Shown here: positions 1 through 7,675 of the stretch, piece after piece
Position numbering within the stretch: position 1 is the stretch's first letter
Layout: every line of letters begins with the position of its first letter
From: Oscillospiraceae bacterium
GTDB lineage: Bacteria > Bacillota > Clostridia > Oscillospirales > Oscillospiraceae
Length of the DNA stretch: 44,021 nt
Direction of reading: 5' to 3'
Assembly: GCA_017435615.1 (NCBI GenBank)
Contig: JAFSET010000005.1
Location: 1-44,021, forward strand
The notes under the pieces: model-generated
What the model was told of the DNA's origin: nothing
Seen by the model: the letters and a program-made list of their open reading frames with translations, nothing else
The model's database searches: none
Translations under genes and position numbers: made by a program

Positions 1-642
1 GGAAGCGTCACTGCCGCCTACGGTGGTTTTGCCGCTGGCATCGTGATTGGTTTCTGTGGTGCTGTAGATGTTCCAGGCAGTCTTGGTCTGATCCTCGGCT
101 TCAATCTTGTGAGGCGCAGGATCCGGCCGATCGTCTGCCGGAATTTCCGGTGCGGCTAAAACTGTCAGCTTGCCATCTAAGTACACGCAGTCCACATTGG
201 CATAGCCCCAGCTGTAGGCATCCACCAGGTCACGGATCAAAGGAATGGCAACGATCTCGTTGCGGCCTTTTTTTAGGGTGACGGTGATGGTTTCGGTGTC
301 ATAGGTCCAGTTGTTCTTGCCTTGGAAGGTTGCTTGATAGGGGGCCTTGCCGTTGACAAAGAACACGGCATAAGCAGCCGGGTCCAAATCGGTGTTATTG
401 CTTTGATTGCCGGCTTTCACCTGATAACGCAGGGCAACGGTGTATTCACCGTCAGCCGGGGCATTTACTGCCCACTTGACATAGGCGGTATTGCCCAGCT
501 TGACACCGGGAACCAAATCTGCAAAGTATACATTCTTGGAAGCGTCACTGCCGCCTACGGTGGTTTTGCCGCTGGCATCGTGATTGGTTTCTGTGGTGCT
601 GTAGATGTTCCAGGTGGTCTTGGTCTGGTCCTCAGCCTCCAC
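1..642 (-). repeat. Near-identical tandem duplication of a CBM-like module (period 537 bp)
   Basis: Bases 1-77 match 538-614 without a visible difference, and similarity continues on both sides with scattered changes (modules 8 and 9). The offset is 537 bp, exactly 179 codons, so the duplication is in frame. The other modules are much more diverged from each other, so this copy looks recent. Confidence 0.8.
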
Positions 643-3600
643 TGTGATATAATCCGGTATAATCTCAGGAGCGCGCAAAACAGTCAACTTGCCGTCCAAG
701 TATACGCAGTCTACATTGGCCCAGCCACCGCCCCAGGCATCATACAGATCCTTGACCAAGGGGACCGCAATGATCTCATTGGTGCCTGCGTGCAGGGTCA
801 GTGTAATGGTTTCGGTATCATAAACCCAGTTGTTCTTGCCCATGAATTGGGCCTTATAGGCTGTTTCGCCGTTTACAAAGAAGGCTGCGTAGGCAGCTGG
901 GCTCAAACGGGTATCGTTATCCTTTTTGTCGGCCTTGACGCTGTAACGCAGGGCGATGGTGTATTCACCGTCAGCCGGTGCTTCCACTTTCCACTTTACA
1001 AAAGAGCTTTTACCCAACTTTACGCCGGGAATTAAATCCGCGTAGTAGATATTCCTGGAGGCATCGCCACCGCCGACAACCGCACCGGCACTGGCGCTCT
1101 TGTTGTTCTCCACCTTGTTGTATACATTCCAGGCGGTATAAATGCTGTTTTCTGCTTCCAGTCGGTTTCGTTCCGCAGAAAGACGGCTGTCTATATACAG
1201 GCAGTCAACCTTCGCTGTGCCGGTCTGCTCTGCGGTCACCGGAATGACAACCAGGGTATTGCTGCCCTTTCTCAGCGTCAGCCTCAGGGTTTGTGTGTCA
1301 CCTATGCTGTTGTTCTCACCCAGAAAGACGGCCTTGTATGCGGTCTCACCGTTGACAAAGACAGCAGCATAGGCGTCTTCGTTTAATTCCGACAGGTAGC
1401 GCAGTGCAACATAGTATTCTCCGTCTGCCGGGGCAGTGAGTGTCCACCGAATGTAAGCGGTGTCCGTCAGATCCACACCGGCGGAAAGGTCATCAAAGGC
1501 TACGTTTTGTGCGGTTTCACCGCTGACCAGGGTGTTACCGCTGGCTGCGGTATGCTCCAGGGTAGTGTCGAACTGATTCCAGCCTGCGCTTTGCGTATCC
1601 TCTGCCTCCAGCTTTACAGCCGGTACAGCCTTCAAAGTGTCTTCAATGTACAGGCAGTCCACATTGGCATAACCGGGATCCTGCGCGCCATAGGAGTCCA
1701 TCAGATCCCTGATAAAGGGAATGGCTATGATCTTGTTTTCGCCCTTTTTCAGGGTGACCTCCACAGTCTTGGTATCCGACACCCAGTTGTCCTTGCCGGT
1801 AAAGTCCGCACGGTAGACATCTTTGCCATTGATAAAGAAGGTACAGTACGCTCCGGAATCCAGCAACTCACCGCTGGGCAACGGCTTGGCATTCATGAGA
1901 TAACGCAGGCCAATGGCATACTCGCCATCCTCCGGTGCTGTCACAGTCCACTGGATATAGGCCGTTCCGGACAGGTCTGCTCCTTCTGTTAGCTGACTGT
2001 ATAGCAGATTGTTTTCCAGCTTGGCTCCGCCAACCAGATATCCGCCTGCGTGGGCATCAGCCCGGGGACCTTCTACTGTGCTGTAGTTGTTCCATTGGGC
2101 ATAGAGTGTATTTTCTGCCTCCACCGGCTTTAAAACAGCCGGTGCTTCCGGCACCTTCGGCGTCAGCCGGGTATCCAAATACAGGCAGTCCACATTGGCC
2201 CAGCTTTCTCCCAGCGCCGTGATGATATCCTTGACCAGGGGAATGGCAATGATCTCATTGATTCCCTTTTTCAGGGTGAGCGTCACACTTTGGGTGTCGG
2301 AGACCCAACCGTTTTTACCGGTAAAGACGGCCTTGTAAGGCGTTTTGCCGTTTACAAAGAACACCGCATAGGCCTGAGGATCCAGCTCGGCGTTATTGGA
2401 AATGCCGTTGACCTTCATCAGATACCGCAGTGCCACAGCATATGCGCCATCTGCCGGCGCTTCGACATACCATTTGATATATGCCGTATCAGACAAATCG
2501 GCATCGGCCTTTAATTCTGCAAAGGAACTGTTTTTTCCATGCTTGCCGCCGCCTACGATTACGCCATTGCTGGCATCTGTACGGTTTTCTGTGGTTTCAA
2601 AATTGTTCCACACCGCATAGGTGGTGTTTTCAGCCTCGATTCGGTTTTTAACCGGAGTCAGTCCCTCCTGGATATACAGGCAGTCTATGTTGGCCCAGCC
2701 ACCCTCATAGGCCTCCAACAGCTCCTTGACCAGCGCAATCGCGACGATCTCGTTATCACCGGCCGCTAAATTTACCTGAATCGGCTGTGTATCGGAAACC
2801 CAGTTACTCTTGCCGGTAAACGCTGCCTGATAGGCATCCTTACCGTTAATGAAGAAAGATGCATAGGCCTTGGGATCCATAGCCTGGTTGTTGCCGTATC
2901 GATTTGCATACGGCTGATAACGCAAACCGATATAATAGGCACCTGCGTGCGGTGCGTGCACCGTCCACTTTACATAGGCGGTTTCAGACAGGTCTACTCC
3001 TTCTGTCAGGTCTGCATAGGCAATATTATGGGCTTGATTGCCACTGCCAACAAGTACACCGCCGGAAGCGTTGACGTTTTCTTCCGATTTGGTGTAGGAA
3101 TTCCAGGAGGCATACAGGGTATTCTCCGCCTCCACCGTCTGCATAGCAGGCATTTTTTCATTCTCCACGGCTTGCAGACGGGTATCCATATAGAGGCAAT
3201 CCATGTTTGCCCAACCCCAGGTCAGGGAAAGATCATCAAAGATATCTCTGACCAACGGAATGGCAATGATCTCGTTTTTGCCCTCGTTTAGGGCAACCGA
3301 GACGGTCTGGGTATCATAGACCCAGCCTTTTTCACCGTTAAATGCAGCCTTATAAGGTGTCTGACCGTTGACAAAGAAGGTCACATAAACCTTTTCCTTT
3401 AACGAACCGGTATGGGAACCGCTGATGCTGATATGGGCACGGGCGGCAATATCGTAATTGCCTGCTGCCGGTGCGTCCACTGTCCACTTGACATAGGCGG
3501 TGGAAGAAAGATCTACGCCGGCCTGCAAATCGGCATAATGGACATTGCTGTCCGTATTTGCACCGCCTACCTGAATGCCGCCGCTGGCGTTGGTGTTGGA

Positions 3601-4275
3601 TTCTGTTGTGCTGTAGCTGTTCCATACCGTGTAGTCGGTGTTTTCCGCTTCCACCACATTCTTCACGGAAGTAAGGGTATTTTGAATATACAGACAGTCC
3701 ACATTGGCCCAGCAGCTACCGCCTAAAGACTGGATAACATCTTTGACCAAAGGGATGGCAACGATCTCGTTGACACCCTTTTTCAGAGAAACACTGACAG
3801 AATCTGTATTGGAAACCCAGTTGTTCTTACCCTGAAAATTGGCTTTATAAGCAGTTTCCCCGTTGACAAAGAATGTAGCATAAGGTGTGCTTGTAAAGCT
3901 TGTATTATTGGAAATGGATGTAGTTTTCAAAAGATATCGCAGCGAAATGTTATAATTTCCGTCTGCGGGCGCTTCTACCAGCCATTTCACATAAGCCGTA
4001 TCGGAAAGATCAGCCGTCTGTTTCAGATCATCAAACGCAATGTTCTTTCCGTGGCTTCCACTGCCCACCATGGAACCGCCGCTGCAATCTGTGCGGCTTC
4101 CGTTACCTTCCACATTTGTAAAGGTATTCCAAATTGCACAAAAACGGTTTTCAGCCTCCACAGCAGTTAGCCCCGAGGGGGCAGACACTGCGGCAAAAAC
4201 CACATCCGGGAACATAGGCAGGAGCATTGCAAAACACAAAAGAAGCGCTAGGAGCCGTTTCATATAATGGTTCAT
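1..4275 (-). CDS. Secreted protein of tandem carbohydrate-binding-like modules (3' end outside window)
   Basis: The first 1425 residues are seen; the frame is still open at base 1, so the C-terminus is missing. The ATG at 4275 (MNHYMKRLL) is chosen because GGAGG lies at 4284-4288, 8 bases upstream. A signal peptide covers about residues 1-28 (VVFA/A). The rest is at least nine tandem modules of 150-180 residues, each starting with a [VIL]EAE[ND] motif (near 4150, 3645, 3128, 2635, 2117, 1605, 1155, 636 and 98). Repeated signatures are APADGxYxIALRY, AYAxFFVNGK, GKNNWVxDT and WANVDCLYID. The EAEN start and beta-sandwich pattern resemble CBM6/CBM35-type galactose-binding folds, so glycan binding at the cell surface is inferred. 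No catalytic domain is visible in this part. It is the last visible gene of the long operon, 19 bases after the GH30 gene. A catalytic or anchoring domain may lie beyond the edge. Confidence 0.85.
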   Translation of the reverse strand, partial: MNHYMKRLLALLLCFAMLLPMFPDVVFAAVSAPSGLTAVEAENRFCAIWNTFTNVEGNGSRTDCSGGSMVGSGSHGKNIAFDDLKQTADLSDTAYVKWLVEAPADGNYNISLRYLLKTTSISNNTSFTSTPYATFFVNGETAYKANFQGKNNWVSNTDSVSVSLKKGVNEIVAIPLVKDVIQSLGGSCWANVDCLYIQNTLTSVKNVVEAENTDYTVWNSYSTTESNTNASGGIQVGGANTDSNVHYADLQAGVDLSSTAYVKWTVDAPAAGNYDIAARAHISISGSHTGSLKEKVYVTFFVNGQTPYKAAFNGEKGWVYDTQTVSVALNEGKNEIIAIPLVRDIFDDLSLTWGWANMDCLYMDTRLQAVENEKMPAMQTVEAENTLYASWNSYTKSEENVNASGGVLVGSGNQAHNIAYADLTEGVDLSETAYVKWTVHAPHAGAYYIGLRYQPYANRYGNNQAMDPKAYASFFINGKDAYQAAFTGKSNWVSDTQPIQVNLAAGDNEIVAIALVKELLEAYEGGWANIDCLYIQEGLTPVKNRIEAENTTYAVWNNFETTENRTDASNGVIVGGGKHGKNSSFAELKADADLSDTAYIKWYVEAPADGAYAVALRYLMKVNGISNNAELDPQAYAVFFVNGKTPYKAVFTGKNGWVSDTQSVTLTLKKGINEIIAIPLVKDIITALGESWANVDCLYLDTRLTPKVPEAPAVLKPVEAENTLYAQWNNYSTVEGPRADAHAGGYLVGGAKLENNLLYSQLTEGADLSGTAYIQWTVTAPEDGEYAIGLRYLMNAKPLPSGELLDSGAYCTFFINGKDVYRADFTGKDNWVSDTKTVEVTLKKGENKIIAIPFIRDLMDSYGAQDPGYANVDCLYIEDTLKAVPAVKLEAEDTQSAGWNQFDTTLEHTAASGNTLVSGETAQNVAFDDLSAGVDLTDTAYIRWTLTAPADGEYYVALRYLSELNEDAYAAVFVNGETAYKAVFLGENNSIGDTQTLRLTLRKGSNTLVVIPVTAEQTGTAKVDCLYIDSRLSAERNRLEAENSIYTAWNVYNKVENNKSASAGAVVGGGDASRNIYYADLIPGVKLGKSSFVKWKVEAPADGEYTIALRYSVKADKKDNDTRLSPAAYAAFFVNGETAYKAQFMGKNNWVYDTETITLTLHAGTNEIIAVPLVKDLYDAWGGGWANVDCVYLDGKLTVLRAPEIIPDYITVEAEDQTKTTWNIYSTTETNHDASGKTTVGGSDASKNVYFADLVPGVKLGNTAYVKWAVNAPADGEYTVALRYQVKAGNQSNNTDLDPAAYAVFFVNGKAPYQATFQGKNNWTYDTETITVTLKKGRNEIVAIPLIRDLVDAYSWGYANVDCVYLDGKLTVLAAPEIPADDRPDPAPHKIEAEDQTKTAWNIYSTTETNHDASGKTTVGGSDAS

Positions 4276-4283
4276 CGTAATGT

Positions 4284-4288
4284 CCTCC
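4284..4288 (-). promoter_or_regulatory. Ribosome binding site GGAGG for the tandem-module protein
   Basis: GGAGG on the minus strand, 8 bases before the ATG at 4275. It favours this start over the internal ATG at 4263. Confidence 0.8.
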
Positions 4289-4294
4289 GTTCCC

Positions 4295-5824
4295 TTAATA
4301 CACATTGCCGTCCCAGGTCAGGGTCACGGTAGCCATTGCCGGCAGGGTGTACTCCAGAACCTTGTCGCCAACAACCAGCTTAAATGTGTTTTCTGCTGTA
4401 TTCTCATTGCAAATCACGGCAGTCATGGTGCCGTTTTCGTTGCGGTAAACCGCATTGGCCACCAGTCCCTTGAAGTCACTACGGGTATCGGTGGAGTCCA
4501 CGCGAACCGCGCCGGGACGGATGAATTTGCTGAAATGGGCCAGGGCATAAAAGTCCTCCAGATAGGCAACCGTCTTTTCCTGTCGGTTCCATTCCAGCAT
4601 ACCGATGCCCATAATGTTGACGGATTTTCCTTCGTCATCCACCAGTGCCGGTCCGTACGCTTCATCCAAACAAATATTCCACAGGATGTGGGCACCGGAG
4701 CCGATCAGTTGTGATTTAAACAGCCAATCCATCTGCCGGAAGAAGCGTGCGGCATTGGACTGGGTCCGGCCTGCGGCCTCCGTAATGTAGATAGGCAAAT
4801 CCGGGAACATCTCGTGAACTTCCTGGATCTCGGAAAAATCGTCGTTATATGTATGAAAGCACATCGCGTCGACGCTGCTGAAGGTCTTACCCAACAAGGT
4901 CTGTCCACTGGCTCCTGTGTTGAAATCCCAGCACATCACCTTGGTATCCAGGCCGGCCTTTCCCAAAGAGGGCTTCAGGTAGACATTGATCATAGTGGCA
5001 TGGTTATCCGTATTCATATACATTGCCGCAATGCTGTGGGTAGCCGTAGGCTCGTTCTGATCGGTGATGGCATAGATGGGAATACCGTGCGCTTCGTAGG
5101 CCTGAATGGACTTGACCAAATAGTCTGCGAAAAGCTGATAATACTCACGCTTCAAAGTAGACTGATTTAAAGAATGGAATTCCTCAATGGTCTTCATCCA
5201 CAGCGGTGCCGTCCAGGAGCACAGGAACACCTTGAAGTCTTCCTCGCCCACCAGCTCCTTTGCCTGCTGCAGGAAGGGAATGATCAGTTCCTCGTGCTTA
5301 CCTAAGGTGAAATGCTCCAAAGTCAGATCATCCCGGACAGGTGCATAGGAAAACTCCGGATCGGTAGAAAAGTCAGAAATACCGTTAGGCTGACGCAAGA
5401 TATTGAGTCCGATACCTTCATTCTCATCAAAGAGGCTGACCATAACCTGGTTACGCAAGTCCTCCGGCATATCCAGCAGATTGATGGCAGAGGACTCTGT
5501 CATAGCAGCGCCCCAGCCCAGGATCTGCTGATAGGTCGTACCGGCATCTACATCGATCACAACGCCGGTGCTTCTGTCCAGCTCATCCACAGAGTAGACC
5601 TTTACCGTCTGATCCTCCTGACGGTCGAATTTCACAAAATCACCGGGGATCGTCATATAGGCAGCAGGCTGACCGTTGATTGTTGCAGTCAGGGTTTGCG
5701 CAACCGGTGCTTCCGTAGTTTCCGGTTCTGTAGCTTTCTGGTGGTCCGCAGGTGTACAGCCAAAGCTGCACACCGCCAGTACCACCGCCAGCATCAGGCA
5801 CAGCAGTCTTTTTATATTCTTCAT
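4295..5824 (-). CDS. GH30-family glycoside hydrolase, lipoprotein
   Basis: 509 residues. The N-terminus has a signal sequence ending CSFGC (C23), consistent with a lipoprotein, then a Thr/Glu-rich linker. The GH30 signature starts at LGWGAAMTESSA (about 102-113). The acid/base Glu is E258 in TDQNEP and the nucleophile E349 in YITEAAG, followed by a C-terminal beta-sandwich (about 430-509). GH30 clan-A enzymes cleave beta-linked gluco-, xylo- or fuco-configured glycans; the overall motif set is closer to the glucosylceramidase/beta-1,6-glucanase branch than to glucuronoxylanases, but I cannot fix the substrate. Surface attachment suggests trimming of oligosaccharides before import. AAAGGAG lies just before ATG 5824; the gene follows permease pair B by 42 bases and precedes the tandem-module gene by 19 bases. 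Confidence 0.85.
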   Translation of the reverse strand: MKNIKRLLCLMLAVVLAVCSFGCTPADHQKATEPETTEAPVAQTLTATINGQPAAYMTIPGDFVKFDRQEDQTVKVYSVDELDRSTGVVIDVDAGTTYQQILGWGAAMTESSAINLLDMPEDLRNQVMVSLFDENEGIGLNILRQPNGISDFSTDPEFSYAPVRDDLTLEHFTLGKHEELIIPFLQQAKELVGEEDFKVFLCSWTAPLWMKTIEEFHSLNQSTLKREYYQLFADYLVKSIQAYEAHGIPIYAITDQNEPTATHSIAAMYMNTDNHATMINVYLKPSLGKAGLDTKVMCWDFNTGASGQTLLGKTFSSVDAMCFHTYNDDFSEIQEVHEMFPDLPIYITEAAGRTQSNAARFFRQMDWLFKSQLIGSGAHILWNICLDEAYGPALVDDEGKSVNIMGIGMLEWNRQEKTVAYLEDFYALAHFSKFIRPGAVRVDSTDTRSDFKGLVANAVYRNENGTMTAVICNENTAENTFKLVVGDKVLEYTLPAMATVTLTWDGNVY

Positions 5825-5866
5825 ATTTTTTCTCCTTTCAAGGAAAGGGGAGGGGGCACAAAAGGA

Positions 5867-6790
5867 TTACTCACCGGTAATACCGGAGGCTTCCACGCCC
5901 TCCACAAACTTTCTTTGCATAACCAGATACAAAATCATCAGCGGACCGACTGTCAGCAAGGTTGCTGCCATTTGGATCCGTTCATTCAGCCGGTTCAGGG
6001 AGCTGCCCTGGGCTGCCGGGTATGCTGCGCCGAACAGGGAATTAAACTTGTCCAGCTGCAGCGGAAGCGTGATGATGTTGCCGTCTAAGTACAACCCGGA
6101 CCGGGCTGTTTCATTCCAGTACCACACAAAGCTCAACAGCAGTGACAGTATGATCGTAGGCACTACCATAGGCAGACCGATCTGGAAAAAGTTTCGGATC
6201 GGACCCGCTCCATCGATAGAAGCTGCTTCGTCGTAAGCCTTTGGATAAGAGAAGCCTTGCATAAAAACCAGGACAAACAGGGAGCTTTTTACACCCTGAC
6301 CCAATGCCGCAGGCAGCCAAATGGAAAACTCTGTTCCCACCAAACCGTAGCTGTTAAACAGTACATACTGAGGAACCAGTGTTAAACTGGTGGGGATCAC
6401 AAAGACCAAGATCAGCATTGCGATCCAAAGCTTTTTCAGGGGCACCCGGTATTTGGCAAGACCGTAGCCTGCCAGCGCGCAGGAAAGGGTCTGCAAAATG
6501 CTGGCAACACCTGCCAAAATCACGGTGTTGACAAAGGCAACATCGTATTCCAGAGTGTTATACACCTGGATAAAGTTTTCAAAATCCAAATAAGTGGGGA
6601 TCCACTGAATGGTAGGATTGATCAAATCCGATGTTGGCATCAGGGAGATCAGCACCATATAGATAATAGGATAGATATAGACGAACCCAAAATCCAGCAG
6701 CAGGGCATAAACGGCAAGCTTAGCAAGCCGTTGTCCCCACTTGCCGTCGTTTTTCAGCAACCGTCTGCCTTTGCAATTGCATTTAGTCAT
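5867..6790 (-). CDS. Carbohydrate ABC transporter permease, MalG type (pair B)
   Basis: 307 residues, about six membrane helices, of the CUT1 inner-membrane permease family. The cytoplasmic EAA loop that docks the ATPase is clear: EAASIDGAGPIRNFFQIGLP around residues 192-211. The N-terminus has a basic cytoplasmic leader before the first helix. AAGGAG lies about 7 bases before the ATG, and the start overlaps the end of the upstream permease by 8 bases, so the two are translationally coupled and should form a heterodimer. No ATPase gene is present in the window; CUT1 systems of Gram-positives often share an MsiK-type ATPase encoded elsewhere. Confidence 0.9.
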   Translation of the reverse strand: MTKCNCKGRRLLKNDGKWGQRLAKLAVYALLLDFGFVYIYPIIYMVLISLMPTSDLINPTIQWIPTYLDFENFIQVYNTLEYDVAFVNTVILAGVASILQTLSCALAGYGLAKYRVPLKKLWIAMLILVFVIPTSLTLVPQYVLFNSYGLVGTEFSIWLPAALGQGVKSSLFVLVFMQGFSYPKAYDEAASIDGAGPIRNFFQIGLPMVVPTIILSLLLSFVWYWNETARSGLYLDGNIITLPLQLDKFNSLFGAAYPAAQGSSLNRLNERIQMAATLLTVGPLMILYLVMQRKFVEGVEASGITGE

Positions 6791-7658
6791 CTTGCTTCTC
6801 CTTTCTCTCCTTCAGCAGCAGGAAGGTCACGCCCAGCAGGATCAGTACCACAATGGTGTAAAGCCAGGAAAGTGCTGCGGAATAGGAGTAAGGAGCATCC
6901 AGGCGGGTCAGGTTGTTTTCCACCAGCTTTGCCAGGTCGTTGCCGGACATGCAGGAAAGATCCACAACCGTATAAATACCGCACAATAAAATCATGGGGC
7001 GCAGATAGGGGAAGGTGATCTTCCAGAAAATCTGCCAGCCGCTGGCACCGTCAATGGACGCCGCTTCATAAATAGGCTTATTGATCTTCTGCAGGCCGGC
7101 CAAAATAATCAGAATTTGCACACCGGAATACCAAAGGATCAAAACCACATTGTCAAAAATATAAAGCAGCGGCGTGGAGATAACCTCCGGCAGATTGGCA
7201 ATAACCTGATATATTCCATAATCGTTGGCCTGAATAAGCAGGGTGGCATCATTGCCGATCAGCTTACTCATAACCGGACCGCTGACTACCACAACCGGGA
7301 AGAAAAACAACGCCCGGAAAAAGCCCTTGCCCCTGGTAACTTTGTTCAGAAGCAATGCCAGAATAATGGAAGATACCAGGATCATAGGCGTTGAAAAGGC
7401 AATAAACTTCACTGTGCTGATCAACGCGGGAATAAAGTTGGCATCCTTTGTGAAGATCTCTTCAAACCAAACAAATCCCAAAATCGTGGGTTTCATGCCG
7501 CTGACGGTAAATTCCACCCGGCTGATGCTCATCAGCACCGAGTAGCCGATAGGGAAGAGGGTAAATACCAATAGTCCAATGATCCAGGGAGTCAAAAAGC
7601 CCAAACCGATCATGGAATTACGGGTTCTGATCGTTATCGGTTTTTTCTTGTTCTTCAT
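6783..7658 (-). CDS. Carbohydrate ABC transporter permease, MalF/UgpA type (pair B)
   Basis: 291 residues when started at ATG 7658 (MKNKKKPITIRTRNS). This start is preferred to an upstream GTG at 7679 because GGAGGA lies at 7665-7670 with normal spacing. Six hydrophobic helices; EAA loop reads YEAASIDGASGWQIFWKI. It is the partner of the downstream MalG-type permease. It lies directly after the DUF5696 lipoprotein gene, whose stop is 17 bases upstream of this start, suggesting that pair B works with that lipoprotein or with one of the two binding proteins of the operon. Confidence 0.9.
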   Translation of the reverse strand: MKNKKKPITIRTRNSMIGLGFLTPWIIGLLVFTLFPIGYSVLMSISRVEFTVSGMKPTILGFVWFEEIFTKDANFIPALISTVKFIAFSTPMILVSSIILALLLNKVTRGKGFFRALFFFPVVVVSGPVMSKLIGNDATLLIQANDYGIYQVIANLPEVISTPLLYIFDNVVLILWYSGVQILIILAGLQKINKPIYEAASIDGASGWQIFWKITFPYLRPMILLCGIYTVVDLSCMSGNDLAKLVENNLTRLDAPYSYSAALSWLYTIVVLILLGVTFLLLKERKEKQDD

Positions 7659-7664
7659 ACGATC

Positions 7665-7670
7665 TCCTCC
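7665..7670 (-). promoter_or_regulatory. Ribosome binding site deciding the start of the pair B MalF-type permease
   Basis: GGAGGA on the minus strand, 6 bases before the ATG at 7658. The alternative GTG at 7679 lies upstream of this site and overlaps the previous stop codon. Confidence 0.75.
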
Positions 7671-7675
7671 GTGTT

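Noticed and set aside
1-4275. CRISPR-like regular repeats at the left end
   Set aside because: The period is about 450-540 bp, in frame and protein-coding; there are no short identical repeats with unique spacers.
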